64,000 nucleotides of DNA from Heyndrickxia vini (GCF_016772275.1 NZ_CP065425.1:176001-240000), one strand, 5' to 3'. Counted from the stretch's first letter, positions 8,488 to 18,848 are shown. Made by a program: numbers and translations. The notes: a model not told the origin generated them from the sequence alone.

Positions 8488-9840
8488 ATGGGTAAATATT
8501 TCGGTACAGATGGAGTAAGAGGAGTAGCCAATTCTGAACTAACACCAGAATTAGCATTTAAATTAGGTCGTTATGGTGGATACGTGTTAACCAAAAATAC
8601 GGAGCGTCCAAAAGTACTCATCGGTCGTGATACTCGTATATCGGGGCATATGCTTGAGGGAGCTTTGGTGGCAGGACTTTTATCAATTGGTGCGGAAGTT
8701 ATGCGCCTAGGTGTCATTTCTACTCCAGGAGTCGCTTACCTTACAAAAGCTTTAGGTGCACAAGCTGGCGTAATGATTTCGGCCTCACACAACCCAGTAG
8801 CCGATAATGGTATCAAGTTTTTTGGATCCGATGGGTATAAGCTTTCAGATGAACAAGAAGCGGAGATTGAACAAATTCTTGATATGGAAGAAGATCAATT
8901 ACCAAGACCTGTTGGCGGGGATCTTGGTGTTGTTAATGATTATTTTGAAGGCGGGCAAAAATATTTACAGTTCCTTAAACAAACTGTAGACGAAGATTTT
9001 TCCGGTATTCATCTAGCCTTAGATTGTGCGAACGGTGCTACTTCCTCATTAGCAACTCATCTATTTGCTGATTTAGAGGCGGATATTTCAACGATGGGTG
9101 CATCTCCAGATGGCTTGAATATCAATGACGGTGTAGGTTCTACTCATCCGGAAAGCCTAGCAGCATTTGTGAAAGAAAAAGAAGCGGATGTCGGACTTGC
9201 TTTTGATGGAGATGGAGACCGTATCATTGCTGTTGATGAGAATGGTGGCATTGTAGACGGTGATCAAATTATGTTCATCTGTGCTAAATACATGAAAAGT
9301 GAAGCTCGACTCAAACAATCAACAGTTGTATCAACAGTAATGAGCAACCTAGGGTTTCATAAAGGGTTAGAAGCGTTAGGAATCAAGAGCATTCAAACGG
9401 CAGTCGGGGACCGCTACGTTGTTGAAGAAATGAAAACGAATAACTATAATCTTGGTGGCGAACAGTCCGGCCATATTATCTTCCTAGATTATAATTCAAC
9501 CGGTGATGGGTTATTAACCGGATTACAGCTTCTTAATATTATGAAAGCAACGAAAAAACCATTATCAGAACTTGCTGGAGAAATGAAAAAGTATCCACAA
9601 AAGCTTGTGAATATTCGTGTACAAGATAAGTATCATGTAACTGACAATGAAAAAGTAAAAGTGATTATTGAGCAGATAGAAAAAGAAATGGCCGGAAACG
9701 GGAGAATTCTTGTCCGTCCTTCTGGTACTGAGCCGTTAGTACGGGTTATGGCAGAAGCTGCTACAGAAGAAGCTTGTGAATCCTATGTTAATAGAATTGC
9801 AGAAGTCGTTAATGAAGAAATGGGTCTTTCCGAGGAATAA
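8488..9840 (+). CDS. glmM: Phosphoglucosamine mutase
   Basis: 450 residues. It converts glucosamine-6-phosphate to glucosamine-1-phosphate for peptidoglycan precursors. It shows the active-site phosphoserine loop ([12 protein letters not shown], ~98-109), the Mg-binding DGDGDR (~240-245), the sugar-binding GGEQSGH (~325) and the phosphate-binding loop [11 protein letters not shown] (~410). AAGGAGCG precedes the ATG. Together with the following glmS it supplies UDP-GlcNAc. Confidence 0.98.
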   Translation: MGKYFGTDGVRGVANSELTPELAFKLGRYGGYVLTKNTERPKVLIGRDTRISGHMLEGALVAGLLSIGAEVMRLGVISTPGVAYLTKALGAQAGVMISASHNPVADNGIKFFGSDGYKLSDEQEAEIEQILDMEEDQLPRPVGGDLGVVNDYFEGGQKYLQFLKQTVDEDFSGIHLALDCANGATSSLATHLFADLEADISTMGASPDGLNINDGVGSTHPESLAAFVKEKEADVGLAFDGDGDRIIAVDENGGIVDGDQIMFICAKYMKSEARLKQSTVVSTVMSNLGFHKGLEALGIKSIQTAVGDRYVVEEMKTNNYNLGGEQSGHIIFLDYNSTGDGLLTGLQLLNIMKATKKPLSELAGEMKKYPQKLVNIRVQDKYHVTDNEKVKVIIEQIEKEMAGNGRILVRPSGTEPLVRVMAEAATEEACESYVNRIAEVVNEEMGLSEE

Positions 9841-9850
9841 GTGGAATTGT

Positions 9851-9893
9851 ATGCATAAGGGGAACGAATACGCGCCCTTATGCATATTTTTAT
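9851..9893 (+). terminator. Intrinsic terminator after glmM
   Basis: Perfect 11-bp stem ATGCATAAGGG/CCCTTATGCAT, 13-nt loop, then ATTTTTATTTT. It separates the cda-glmM operon from glmS. Confidence 0.85.
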
Positions 9894-10002
9894 TTTATAA
9901 AGTTCTTTGATAAACTTTTTTATTGACCTATGAATTAATGTAGGATATGATTATCATGTTTTTACTTGCCAAAGGAGAAAAGGAGGATAGAAGGATAAAA
10001 CG

Positions 10003-10175
10003 TTTCAAAAAGCGCCAGAACTAAACAACGAGCGGATACAATTGTTTAGTTGACGAGGAGAAGGTTTATCGAGAATTCGGCGGATACCTTCCGGCTGACA
10101 CACACAGTCGACGTCTTTTTCTTAAAACATCAGAGGTGACTCGGTGCACAAAGGGAAAAGAAATGTGAGAATTAG
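10003..10175 (+). ncRNA. glmS ribozyme / riboswitch (glucosamine-6-phosphate)
   Basis: Conserved core of the self-cleaving glmS element. AGCGCCAGAACT gives the cleavage site (between A10011 and G10012). It is followed by a variable P1 hairpin (AACTAAACAA pairs with TTGTTTAGTT), the core TTGACGAGGAGAAGGTTTATCGA, TTCGGCGGATACCTTCCGGCTGA (P2.2/P3 region) and the downstream P4 region ending near AAGGGAAAAGAAATG. Binding of GlcN6P triggers cleavage and mRNA decay, lowering GlmS. The 3' limit is approximate. Confidence 0.93.
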
Positions 10176-10244
10176 ATAAGCTATTGGCTGTAGAAACGAT
10201 TGTTTTGTCTAAAATCTTAACATTTTAAAATAATACAGAAATAA

Positions 10245-10284
10245 GGGGGCAAGTCTGCCCTCTGGCATCTTGCCCCCTTTATTT
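10245..10284 (+). terminator. Terminator-like hairpin between ribozyme and glmS ORF
   Basis: 9-bp GC-rich stem GGGGGCAAG/CTTGCCCCC with a 15-nt loop, followed by TTTATTT, ending only a few bases before the glmS ribosome binding site (GGGAGG, 10285-10290). It has the form of an intrinsic terminator but lies inside the glmS leader. It may attenuate glmS, stabilise the cleaved mRNA, or simply be a weak terminator. Confidence 0.6.
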
Positions 10285-10299
10285 GGGAGGAAGATACAA

Positions 10300-12090
10300 A
10301 TGTGTGGTATCGTTGGATATATTGGAAATCAAGATGCGAAGGAACTTTTATTAAAAGGCTTAGAAAAGCTTGAATATAGAGGGTATGATTCTGCTGGAAT
10401 AGCAGTGAAAAATGAATCAGGGATTCACGTATTTAAAGAAAAGGGACGTATTGCAGATCTTCGTGAAGTGGTTGATGGAGATGTAATGGGTCATATCGGA
10501 ATCGGACATACACGCTGGGCAACACATGGAGTGCCGAGTAAAGAAAATGCACATCCACATCAAAGTTCAAGTACAAGATTTACTCTTGTTCATAATGGAG
10601 TTATTGAAAACTATTCACTTTTGCAGCAAGAGTATTTACAAGACATAACACTTAAAAGCGAAACGGATACAGAAATTATCGTACAATTAGTAGAAAAGTT
10701 TGTTTCTGACGGCATGAGTGTTGAGGAAGCTTTCCGAAAAACGTTAACCTTATTACACGGTTCATATGCACTTGCATTACTGGATGCGGAAAACGAAGAT
10801 ACGATTTTCGTTGCGAAAAACAAAAGCCCATTATTAGTTGGTGTTGGAGAAGGGTTTAATGTTGTCGCAAGTGACGCGATGGCGATGATTCAAGTAACCG
10901 ATCAATTTATTGAGTTAATGGATAAAGAAATGGTCATTGTGAAAAAGGATGAAATGATTATCCAAAACTTAATAGGTGAAAAGATTGCTAGGGAACCTTA
11001 TAAAGCACTCATTGATGCGAGCGATATCGAAAAGGGCACATACCCTCACTATATGTTGAAGGAAATCGATGAACAGCCGCTTGTCATGAGAAAAATTATT
11101 CAAGCGTATCAGGACATTAATGGTGATCTAACCATCGATTCTGATATCGTGAAAGCATTGAACGATGCTGATCGTATCTATATTGTTGCTTGCGGCACAA
11201 GCTATCACGCAGGACTTGTTGGAAAACAGATGATCGAACATCTAGCAGAAATTCCTGTGGAAGTTCATGTAGCTAGTGAAATGGGCTATAATATGCCTTT
11301 ATTATCGAAGAAGCCATTATTTATTTTCATCTCTCAAAGTGGTGAAACAGCAGATAGCCGTGCAGTCCTTGTGAAGGTGAAAGAGCTGGGATATAAAGCA
11401 ATTACAATTACAAATGTTCCAGGTTCTACTTTATCTCGTGAAGCGGATTACACATTGTTGTTACACGCCGGCCCTGAAATTGCGGTTGCCTCAACAAAAG
11501 CTTACACTGCCCAAATCGCGGTATTATCTATTCTTGCAAGTGTAGCAGGCAAAAAAGCTGATCTTGATCTTGTTCACGAACTAGGGATTGTTGCTAATGC
11601 GATGGAAGTTCTTTGCGATTCTAAAGAAGAATTTGAAAAAATGGCCTTTGAATATTTCACTGTGACACGTAATGCTTTCTTTATTGGCCGTGCCCTTGAT
11701 TACTATGTATGTCTTGAAGGTGCACTAAAGCTTAAAGAAATTTCCTATATTCAAGCAGAAGGTTTTGCAGGCGGTGAATTAAAGCATGGTACCATCGCTT
11801 TAATCGAAGATGGTACACCAATCGTCGCCCTTGCAACTCAAGAAAATGTAAACTGGAGCATACGCGGAAACGTTAAAGAAGTCGTCGCTCGTGGAGCAAA
11901 CCCATGCATCATTTCCATGAAAGGACTCGAAACAGACGAAGACCGATTTGTCATTCCAGAAGTACATGAATTATTAACACCTCTTGTCTCTGTAGTACCA
12001 CTGCAACTTCTCGCTTATTACGCTGCTTTGCATCGTGATTGTGACGTAGATAAGCCACGTAACTTGGCGAAGAGTGTGACGGTGGAGTAA
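10300..12090 (+). CDS. glmS: Glutamine-fructose-6-phosphate aminotransferase (isomerizing)
   Basis: 596 residues. It makes glucosamine-6-phosphate from fructose-6-phosphate and glutamine, the first step to UDP-GlcNAc. The true start is ATG 10300 (MCGIVGYIG), because Cys2 is the glutaminase nucleophile and GGGAGG lies 9 bp upstream. The TTG-initiated longer form is not real. GATase domain ~1-220 (HTRWATHG), two SIS domains (~285-420 with CGTSYHAG and SQSGETADS, ~455-590), and C-terminal LAKSVTVE. The final codons form the recognition part of attTn7, and a Tn7-like element is inserted 25 bp beyond the stop. Confidence 0.98.
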   Translation: MCGIVGYIGNQDAKELLLKGLEKLEYRGYDSAGIAVKNESGIHVFKEKGRIADLREVVDGDVMGHIGIGHTRWATHGVPSKENAHPHQSSSTRFTLVHNGVIENYSLLQQEYLQDITLKSETDTEIIVQLVEKFVSDGMSVEEAFRKTLTLLHGSYALALLDAENEDTIFVAKNKSPLLVGVGEGFNVVASDAMAMIQVTDQFIELMDKEMVIVKKDEMIIQNLIGEKIAREPYKALIDASDIEKGTYPHYMLKEIDEQPLVMRKIIQAYQDINGDLTIDSDIVKALNDADRIYIVACGTSYHAGLVGKQMIEHLAEIPVEVHVASEMGYNMPLLSKKPLFIFISQSGETADSRAVLVKVKELGYKAITITNVPGSTLSREADYTLLLHAGPEIAVASTKAYTAQIAVLSILASVAGKKADLDLVHELGIVANAMEVLCDSKEEFEKMAFEYFTVTRNAFFIGRALDYYVCLEGALKLKEISYIQAEGFAGGELKHGTIALIEDGTPIVALATQENVNWSIRGNVKEVVARGANPCIISMKGLETDEDRFVIPEVHELLTPLVSVVPLQLLAYYAALHRDCDVDKPRNLAKSVTVE

Positions 12091-12110
12091 GGGGAAGTAA
12101 TTGCTTTTTT

Positions 12111-12115
12111 AATGT
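12111..12115 (+). repeat. Left target-site duplication AATGT (attTn7)
   Basis: AATGT directly precedes the Tn7-like left end TGTTTAG. The same five bases follow the right end at 31280-31284. They lie 21-25 bp after the glmS stop, the spacing classical for Tn7 insertion at attTn7. Confidence 0.93.
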
Positions 12116-12204
12116 TGTTTAGTTTTAATAAAGTTGTATACTGAACAATAAAGTTCTTTACTTTACAATAATTTGGTTAACAGAACAAAAAAGATATATA
12201 CTAA
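12116..12204 (+). repeat. Tn7-like left end with four 20-bp-spaced TnsB sites
   Basis: Repeats of the form (A)ACAATAAAGTT-x-TATACT have equivalent positions at 12133, 12153, 12173 and 12193, exactly 20 bp apart, the first lying 18 bp from the terminus. The arrangement resembles the overlapping TnsB sites of Tn7 ends. Sites 1, 2 and 4 are good matches; site 3 (TACAATAATTTGGTTAAC) is degenerate. Confidence 0.88.
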
Positions 12205-12243
12205 CCGTAGTCAGGAATTATTTTCCTGATTACGGTTTTTTAC
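12205..12243 (+). terminator. Terminator hairpin just inside the transposon left end
   Basis: Stem CCGTAGTCAGGAA/TTCCTGATTACGG (one mismatch) followed by eight T in all but one position. It lies between the TnsB sites and tnsA and would stop read-through from glmS into the tns operon. Confidence 0.75.
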
Positions 12244-12260
12244 TTTTTAAGAGGGTGGTT

Positions 12261-13097
12261 ATGATGGCTAAAAGGAAAAATAGATGGGACGAAGCTAAAA
12301 TACTAAGATATATTAAAGAGGGGAGGGGCCAAGGAGAGCTTGCAAATTATATACCGTGGTTAAAGATTCAGGATTTCCCTTCTAGCGGAAATGTTACTCG
12401 ATTAAAGGGTTGGAAAACAACTAGACAACATGAATTCCTTTCGAATTTAGAGAGAGATTACTTTTTTCTTTTAGAGTGGAATGATTATGTTCATGACATA
12501 CGTGAACAATTTCCCCTTGATAGAGAATATACATATCAAATTGCATCAGAAAAGGGTATACCTCATCCAGTAGACCACAACACAAATACCCCTATAGTCT
12601 TTACTACAGATTTTTTCATCACTATAAAAACTAATAAAGGACATAAATATCTTGCCAGAACTATTAAACCAAGTGAACACCTTGAGAACAAGAGAGTAAT
12701 TGAGAAATTTGAAATTGAAAGGGAATATTGGAACAGAAAAAATATTGATTGGGGTATTGTTACTGAAAAAGAGATACCAATGGAAATTTCAAAAAACATT
12801 CAATGGTTTCATAAATCCTACTACATTGATGAACATGAATCACATTCAGCGAAAGATTTCCTGAAATTCTTGAATTCAAAAAGGCTTCACAATTTAAATG
12901 TGTTAGAAGTATGTAATTCATTTGATGAAATGTATCATTTAGAACAAGGTTCTAGCCTATTATATTTAAAACATCTTATCGCTCGAAAATACATTTTTAT
13001 TGATATAAATACAAAGGTCAATATTAGAAGGTTAACTACTAGTGAAGTGATTTTAAATGTGAAGGGAGATCTAAATTTTGATTACGTTAGCAGTTAA
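12261..13097 (+). CDS. tnsA: Tn7-like transposase endonuclease subunit TnsA
   Basis: About 278 residues. A restriction-enzyme-like nuclease that cuts the 5' ends of the transposon so that, with TnsB, it moves by cut-and-paste. TnsA_N motifs are visible: HEFLSNLERDY (catalytic Glu ~64), VFTTDFFI (Asp ~117) and ARTIKPSEHLENKR (Lys ~136, with Thr in place of the usual Gln two residues before). Then comes EIEREYWNRKNIDWGIVTEKEIP, typical of the C-terminal domain that contacts TnsC. GAGGGTGG five bases before ATG 12261 sets the start. Its 3' end overlaps tnsB. Confidence 0.95.
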   Translation: MMAKRKNRWDEAKILRYIKEGRGQGELANYIPWLKIQDFPSSGNVTRLKGWKTTRQHEFLSNLERDYFFLLEWNDYVHDIREQFPLDREYTYQIASEKGIPHPVDHNTNTPIVFTTDFFITIKTNKGHKYLARTIKPSEHLENKRVIEKFEIEREYWNRKNIDWGIVTEKEIPMEISKNIQWFHKSYYIDEHESHSAKDFLKFLNSKRLHNLNVLEVCNSFDEMYHLEQGSSLLYLKHLIARKYIFIDINTKVNIRRLTTSEVILNVKGDLNFDYVSS

Positions 13098-15225
13098 TGA
13101 ACTTTTAAAAGACAAAAGCAACGGACAATGCTTTCGTATACTCTGGATTGATGAAGGAAATTTATTAACTTTTCTAATTGAGGTAACTGAAAAGAAAGCA
13201 TTGCCCTTTTCTTTAACAATAAAAGAGGTAAGTCAAAATATGATGGACGGCTTATTTATAAAAATAGATTCCTTAGAAGAATCATTTTATGTAGAAAGTA
13301 GTAACATTCCTGAAAAACAACTAATGCAGAGAGATAAAGCTTGGAGCTTAATCAAAGATTTAGTTGTTAATGAGCCTGATATATATCAAAAAGATATAAG
13401 GGGAAAACTTATTACTGATTTTGTAAGTAGAGGAACTGGAACCAAATTAACGATCTATAAGTATTTAAGGAGATATTGGCAAAGGGGGAAAACAATAAAT
13501 AGCTTGTTACCAGATTACTACAAATCGGGCGGCAAAGGGAAAGAAAGAATGAGTTCTGAAAAAAAACGAGGAAGACCTAGGATAACAAATAGTGTTGGCA
13601 TCAATGTCACTGATGAAACTAAAACAATTTTTAGAAAAGCAATAAAAAAGTATTATCAATCAAGTAAAAAGAATACTTTGGTGTATACCTATAAAATGAT
13701 GATTAAAGAATTTTATAGTGAAGATACCCGTTATGAAAACGGTGTGAAACACATTATTATCAAAGATGAAAACAGTATTCCAACATTAAGACAACTTAGA
13801 TATTGGTTTAAAAAGGAATTTGATTTGGAAAATAATATTATAAAGAGAGAAGGAAGGAAAAAATTTGAGAGAGATTATAGAGCAATTTTAGGAAATTCGA
13901 CATTTGAATCACTTGGTCCAGGATCAAGATATCAAATTGACGCAACAATCGGTGATGTTTATTTAGTTTCTCGTTATAATTCAAACTGGATTATTGGAAG
14001 ACCAGTTATATATTTAGTAGTAGACGTATTTAGTCATTTGATTACGGGTTTATATATAGGTTTAGAAGGACCTTCTTGGGCGGGAATGATGATGGCTATA
14101 GAAAACTCAACAGCAGATAAACAAAGTTATTGTAAACAATATGGTATTAATATTTCTAATGAATTATGGCCATCTTCTCACCTTCCCGAAGTAATTATTG
14201 GAGATAGAGGAGAATTAGAAGGTTATAACGTAAACCATCTTATTGAAGGGCTAAATATTCAAATAGAAAACAATCCATCATTTAGGCCCGATTGGAAAGG
14301 AATAGTTGAGAAATTATTTGATACTTCTCAAAAAGCAGTGAGACCCTTTTTACCTGGTTATGTACAAAAGGATTCAGGAGAAAGAGGCGTAAAAGATTAT
14401 CGCTTAGACGCTAAGTTAAATATTGAGGAATATACAAAAATAATTATCAACTTTGTCCTACATTACAATAAAAATTTTTATATGAATGATTATCTTAGAG
14501 ATAATGAAATGATTGAAGATAATGTTAAACCGACACCACTTTCGTTATGGAACTGGGGTATAAAAAACAAAGCAGGTAAATTGAGAAAAGTTCCTGATTA
14601 TTTGGTTAAATTCTATCTGTTACCTAGGGATAAGGCTACAGTAACTGCTAAAGGAATAAAATTTAAATCACTTTTATACAGTTGTGAACAAGCAATTAAA
14701 GAAAATTGGTTTATTAAAGCGAGAAATAATGGGAGTTGGAAAGTTGAAGTCTCATACGATCCAAGAAATATGAATAATATATACCTTCATTCCCATGGAG
14801 ATAAAATGTTCCATGCTTGTTCTTTATTAAACCATCAAGAACGATATATCGACAAGGGTATTGAGGAAATAAATCAGCTATTATCCAATGAAAATTTAAA
14901 TTTCAAAGAGGCAGAACATGCTTTATTACAGCAGGATATTAACTTTTTTTCAAACATTCAAGAGATTACAAGAAATGCTACAAGGAGAACCCAAGAACAG
15001 TTTAAAAAAACTACGAAAAGAGAAAGAATAAAAGATATAAAAGTAAAAAGAGAAAATGAAAAAGAGGCACAAAGAAAAACAGAAGCTTTTCAATTAGGGT
15101 TAAAAGATAATGTGGTAGACATGGAAATTACTGAATTGAATGATAATTATAGTGAAACCACTTTGGATTATAGGAGACGTTCGGTAAAGGAGCTATTTGA
15201 TAAAAGAAGGGGAAAAAAAGATTGA
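13078..15225 (+). CDS. tnsB: Tn7-like DDE transposase TnsB
   Basis: 715 residues. It binds the end repeats and catalyses 3' cleavage and strand transfer. N-terminal DNA-binding domains (~85-260) are followed by an RNase H-like rve core with the triad RYQIDATIGD (Asp288), VIIGDRGELEG (Asp376) and DWKGIVEKLFD (Glu411), a Mu-type beta-barrel (~480-600), and a charged C-terminal tail that in Tn7 contacts TnsC. A TTG start with AAGGGAG upstream overlaps tnsA by 20 bp. The 3' end overlaps tnsC by 4 bp, so tnsABC is translationally coupled. Confidence 0.96.
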   Translation: MITLAVNELLKDKSNGQCFRILWIDEGNLLTFLIEVTEKKALPFSLTIKEVSQNMMDGLFIKIDSLEESFYVESSNIPEKQLMQRDKAWSLIKDLVVNEPDIYQKDIRGKLITDFVSRGTGTKLTIYKYLRRYWQRGKTINSLLPDYYKSGGKGKERMSSEKKRGRPRITNSVGINVTDETKTIFRKAIKKYYQSSKKNTLVYTYKMMIKEFYSEDTRYENGVKHIIIKDENSIPTLRQLRYWFKKEFDLENNIIKREGRKKFERDYRAILGNSTFESLGPGSRYQIDATIGDVYLVSRYNSNWIIGRPVIYLVVDVFSHLITGLYIGLEGPSWAGMMMAIENSTADKQSYCKQYGINISNELWPSSHLPEVIIGDRGELEGYNVNHLIEGLNIQIENNPSFRPDWKGIVEKLFDTSQKAVRPFLPGYVQKDSGERGVKDYRLDAKLNIEEYTKIIINFVLHYNKNFYMNDYLRDNEMIEDNVKPTPLSLWNWGIKNKAGKLRKVPDYLVKFYLLPRDKATVTAKGIKFKSLLYSCEQAIKENWFIKARNNGSWKVEVSYDPRNMNNIYLHSHGDKMFHACSLLNHQERYIDKGIEEINQLLSNENLNFKEAEHALLQQDINFFSNIQEITRNATRRTQEQFKKTTKRERIKDIKVKRENEKEAQRKTEAFQLGLKDNVVDMEITELNDNYSETTLDYRRRSVKELFDKRRGKKD

Positions 15226-16859
15226 CTAAAAATACAATCAAATTAGAAAATGGCATAGAAGTATCTTTAGCGAATTATAAAGAACAAGTATTAGCTGATT
15301 ATAGAGGTAACCCCCTAATAGAGGCCCTACCTCCAATATTATCCTTTGAGGAAGCTTTTGAGCAGTTGAGCTTTTTGCCACAATTTCACCCTGATGAAAG
15401 GAATTTATCTAATCATCATCGTTACCACGCTATTTTACGCTTAACTCGTTTTTTTCAGCCTATTGGACAAACATTAAATTTGGAACAAAGATTCTCAAGA
15501 TTTATTAGGTATGGATATATTGGTAGAAATCCTCGTAAAAAAGAACATGTTCAGGTTTTAAACGAATTGCATAAAAAATTAATACATAATGACGATATAG
15601 GACTTCCCCCAGATATACGAGCTACTGCTTCTAGCTTTACTTTGATGGGATTCTCAGGTATTGGAAAAACATCAGCGGTTGAACGAATTATATCTTTGTA
15701 TCCACAAGTAATATTACATAAAGAACCTGTGAATTGTTTTCAAATAGTTTGGTTAAAACTTAATTGCCCATATGATGGTTCGCTTAAATCTCTCTGTATG
15801 GATTTTTTTCAAAGTATTGATAAACTAATCGGAACCAATTATTTTAATAAATATGGCAAACCCTCATATTCAATAAGCTCAATGGTAACTAGGATGGGGC
15901 AATTAGCCAGACTACATTGCATTGGAGCATTAATTATTGATGAAATTCAACATTTACTTTCAACAAAAGGCGAAGCATCTGAAAAAATGATGAATTTCTT
16001 TGTAACATTAATAAATGAAATTGGTATACCCATTTTGACAATTGGAACTATGAAGGCAAAAACATTATTACAGAAAGATTTTAGACAAGCGAGAAGAAGT
16101 AGTGGTCAGGGTGATATGGTTTGGCAACAAATGAAAAATGATGATGATTGGGAAGTTTTAATAACAAGCATGTGGGATTATCAATGGACTAGGAATTATA
16201 CGGAACTTGATAGGCATTTGCTGGATGTTATTTATGAAGAAAGCCAAGGTATTGTTGACATTGCTGTTAAGTTATTTATCCTTGCTCAAACAAGGGCGAT
16301 TGAGACTGAGACGGAAAAGGTTACAGCCAACCTTATAATCCAAGTAGCTAAGGAAGACCTTAAACTTGTTCAACCAATGCTTAATGCTTTAAAGTCTGGA
16401 AATCTATCGGAGATAGGAAAATTTGAGGACATAGTACCTATGGATATTGATGAATATGTATTAAATCGGTTACCGATTCTTGATTTAAAAGCCAAAATAC
16501 AAGAGAAAAAAGATAAGATCGCAACAGAACGGCAAATGAAAGATCTTTCAATGGAAGAACGGCTCGTATTAGCACTCATAAACTTAGATATAGAAACAGA
16601 GATTGCGGAAAGAATATCCAAAAATATTATTAAAAAGAATCCAACACTTTCAATTTCGGAGTTAATGCAAAAATCATTAGAGCTTGTCGAGGAAGACAGG
16701 AAAAAACTAAAAAACAATTTAACAAAGGGGGAACGTTCTAAAAACCAGTTACAATTGGTTATTGATAAAGGAAAAAAGGATAAAAAAGCCGCATATGAGG
16801 CATTATACGAAGAAGGCTTTATAAAAGGCTTAATAACGATTAATTCAAAAGGAGATTAA
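15222..16859 (+). CDS. tnsC: Tn7-like AAA+ target-selection ATPase TnsC
   Basis: 545 residues. An AAA+ regulator that forms filaments on DNA and links the TnsD-marked target to the TnsAB transposase. Walker A GFSGIGKT (143-150), Walker B ALIIDEIQHL (Asp240-Glu241), and sensor region TIGTMKAKTLLQ. A lysine-rich C-terminal part (~440-530) may contact TnsA/TnsB. TTG start overlapping tnsB, with tnsD beginning 5 bp downstream. Confidence 0.95.
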   Translation: MTKNTIKLENGIEVSLANYKEQVLADYRGNPLIEALPPILSFEEAFEQLSFLPQFHPDERNLSNHHRYHAILRLTRFFQPIGQTLNLEQRFSRFIRYGYIGRNPRKKEHVQVLNELHKKLIHNDDIGLPPDIRATASSFTLMGFSGIGKTSAVERIISLYPQVILHKEPVNCFQIVWLKLNCPYDGSLKSLCMDFFQSIDKLIGTNYFNKYGKPSYSISSMVTRMGQLARLHCIGALIIDEIQHLLSTKGEASEKMMNFFVTLINEIGIPILTIGTMKAKTLLQKDFRQARRSSGQGDMVWQQMKNDDDWEVLITSMWDYQWTRNYTELDRHLLDVIYEESQGIVDIAVKLFILAQTRAIETETEKVTANLIIQVAKEDLKLVQPMLNALKSGNLSEIGKFEDIVPMDIDEYVLNRLPILDLKAKIQEKKDKIATERQMKDLSMEERLVLALINLDIETEIAERISKNIIKKNPTLSISELMQKSLELVEEDRKKLKNNLTKGERSKNQLQLVIDKGKKDKKAAYEALYEEGFIKGLITINSKGD

Positions 16860-16864
16860 GTTTA

Positions 16865-18724
16865 ATGTTATCCTTTTTTCCGTCATTATACAAAAACGAA
16901 TTGATTTATAGCGTGTTAGCAAGGTATCATAATCATTCTGGAAACCTAACAATTAATGAGACAACAAAAGATATTTTCGGTAAAGCAAAATCGTATATAA
17001 TACCAGACTTTACAACTGACTTGGAGTACTTACACAAAAAAATAAAGTACTTTTTATCAATTGAGTTAGAAGAAATGATTAATAAGCACACGCTGTTCAA
17101 CTATTATACAAATTTTTGTAGTCAGAAAATTAAAGATTCTATTAAATCAAAAATGATAATAAACAATGGATCAGTAAATTTTTATTATTTAACAGGGCAA
17201 ATGGCAAGTACTGTAAAGGAACCACAGTACTTTCGCTATTGTCCTTTTTGTTTAACTGAAGATATTAAATTAAGAGGAGAGACATACTGGAGAGGTTACC
17301 ATCAGCTTCCTAGTGTGATGCTCTGTCTTGAACATAGAGCTTGGTTAGAAAATAGTTCTGTTCTATTTAGACAAGTTGATTCATCAATAATAAGTGCAAC
17401 AGAAGGAATTTGTCTTAATGGTATTAGCTCACAGCCTTTAGAAAATAAATTAACTAATTCTGAAATAGAAATATTGTACCGATTGGGGAAAACAAGTTAT
17501 GAACTACTAATTAATGATTTCCGATTTGATTATGATAGCTTTTCAAGAAATTATCGTTTTTTGTTATCAATAAAGGGTTATATAACTGCTCGAGGGGTAG
17601 TAAATCAAAAGAAATTGGAAACTGATTTCAATGATTTTTATAGCAAAGATATATTAATTTTAATGCAATCTATAATCAATTACGACGATGAAAACAGTTG
17701 GTTGAGGTCAATAACTCGTAAACATAGAAAGGTTTTTCATCCAGTTAGACATATTTTAGTTCTTAATTTCTTAGGTATATCTCTTAATGATTTCAATAAC
17801 ATTAATGATAAAACATATACCCCTTTTGGGAAGGGTCCTTATCTATGCTTAAATGCAGCTTCGGATCACTATCTAAAACCTGTAATTACTGATTTAAAAG
17901 TTTCAAGATGTTCTAGGACGAAAAGACCTGTAGGTACTTTCTCTTGTTCATGTGGATTTATCTATTCAAGGCAAGGTCCCGATAAGACGAACGAAGACAA
18001 AAAGAAAATAGGGCGAATTAAAGCATTTGGGGACGTATGGTTAAAGAAATTGCATCATCTTATTCATGTTGAAAAAATAAGTTATCGTTCTTGTGCTAAG
18101 ATTTTAAATGTAGATACAAATACAGTTATTAAATATTCTAAAATAAATAATTTAAAGAGCAAAGAGGAAATAAACTGTAGCTCTTTATTACAAAACAATA
18201 AAAATCAGTGGATAAAACTAAGGGAAGACAATCCTAATGCATCGAGGACTGAATTGAGGAAAATTAATCCAGTATTATTTGCGCGGTTATACAGGAGAGA
18301 TAAAGAATGGTTGAATCTAAATTCACCTAACCAAAAGGTTTTAAAAAAAACAATTGAAAGAATTGATTGGGAAAAAAGAGATAAAGAAATATTAGGTAAA
18401 ATATATGATATAATTTCTGACTTGAAATCAAGAAGTAAGCCAATAAGATTAACGCTTGGAAGTATAGGAAAAGAACTAAATATTTTAGCCTTATTAGAAA
18501 AGAACAAACAAAAAATGCCATTAACAGAAGAGTATATTGGCAATAATCTGGAGAGTGTAAAAGATTTTCAAATAAGACGAATTCATTGGGCCATTGGCCA
18601 ATTGCAAAAACACAATGTTGATCCAGTAAAATGGAAAGTAGGACGGATTGCAGGGCTTAATGCAAAGTTCTACAAGATCATGGAAAACCAAATTGAAGAG
18701 TGCATTAATAAAAGTAGCAAATAA
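16865..18724 (+). CDS. tnsD: TnsD / TniQ-family target selector, copy 1
   Basis: 619 residues. Sequence-specific DNA-binding protein that directs TnsABC to an attachment site. The N-terminal TniQ domain begins FFPSLYKNELIYSVLARYH. A zinc site C126-P-F-C129 ... C154-L-E-H157 is followed by a long C-terminal DNA-binding part with a second CxC zinc motif (FSCSCGFIYSRQ, ~360). Position in the tnsABCD operon suggests it is the glmS/attTn7 selector, but this is inference because a second family member lies at the other end of the element. Confidence 0.93.
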   Translation: MLSFFPSLYKNELIYSVLARYHNHSGNLTINETTKDIFGKAKSYIIPDFTTDLEYLHKKIKYFLSIELEEMINKHTLFNYYTNFCSQKIKDSIKSKMIINNGSVNFYYLTGQMASTVKEPQYFRYCPFCLTEDIKLRGETYWRGYHQLPSVMLCLEHRAWLENSSVLFRQVDSSIISATEGICLNGISSQPLENKLTNSEIEILYRLGKTSYELLINDFRFDYDSFSRNYRFLLSIKGYITARGVVNQKKLETDFNDFYSKDILILMQSIINYDDENSWLRSITRKHRKVFHPVRHILVLNFLGISLNDFNNINDKTYTPFGKGPYLCLNAASDHYLKPVITDLKVSRCSRTKRPVGTFSCSCGFIYSRQGPDKTNEDKKKIGRIKAFGDVWLKKLHHLIHVEKISYRSCAKILNVDTNTVIKYSKINNLKSKEEINCSSLLQNNKNQWIKLREDNPNASRTELRKINPVLFARLYRRDKEWLNLNSPNQKVLKKTIERIDWEKRDKEILGKIYDIISDLKSRSKPIRLTLGSIGKELNILALLEKNKQKMPLTEEYIGNNLESVKDFQIRRIHWAIGQLQKHNVDPVKWKVGRIAGLNAKFYKIMENQIEECINKSSK

Positions 18725-18816
18725 TTATTGCCAGTATTATTTAATTGGTAAATCTGCAACATATTCAATTTTTTGGATTTAACTATATGTTATTGAATAA
18801 GAGGCAATTTATGATG

Positions 18817-18848
18817 AGATGTTTCTTAGGGTGAGACATCTTTTTTTA
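18817..18848 (+). terminator. Terminator after the tnsABCD operon
   Basis: Stem AGATGTTTC/GAGACATCT (one G-T pair), loop TTAGGGT, then seven T. Downstream, 18930-18966 holds an (AAAT)n microsatellite; otherwise the gap to 19000 is empty. Confidence 0.7.

Noticed and set aside
10270-10299. Upstream TTG start for glmS ([10 protein letters not shown]...)
   Set aside because: GlmS needs Cys as residue 2 after Met removal. ATG 10300 has a GGGAGG site, and the upstream codons overlap the leader hairpin.
12113-12115. Left end of the Tn7-like element starting at the first TGT (12113)
   Set aside because: Starting at 12113 gives no matching duplication on the right, whereas 12116 gives a perfect AATGT on both sides and TGT/ACA termini.
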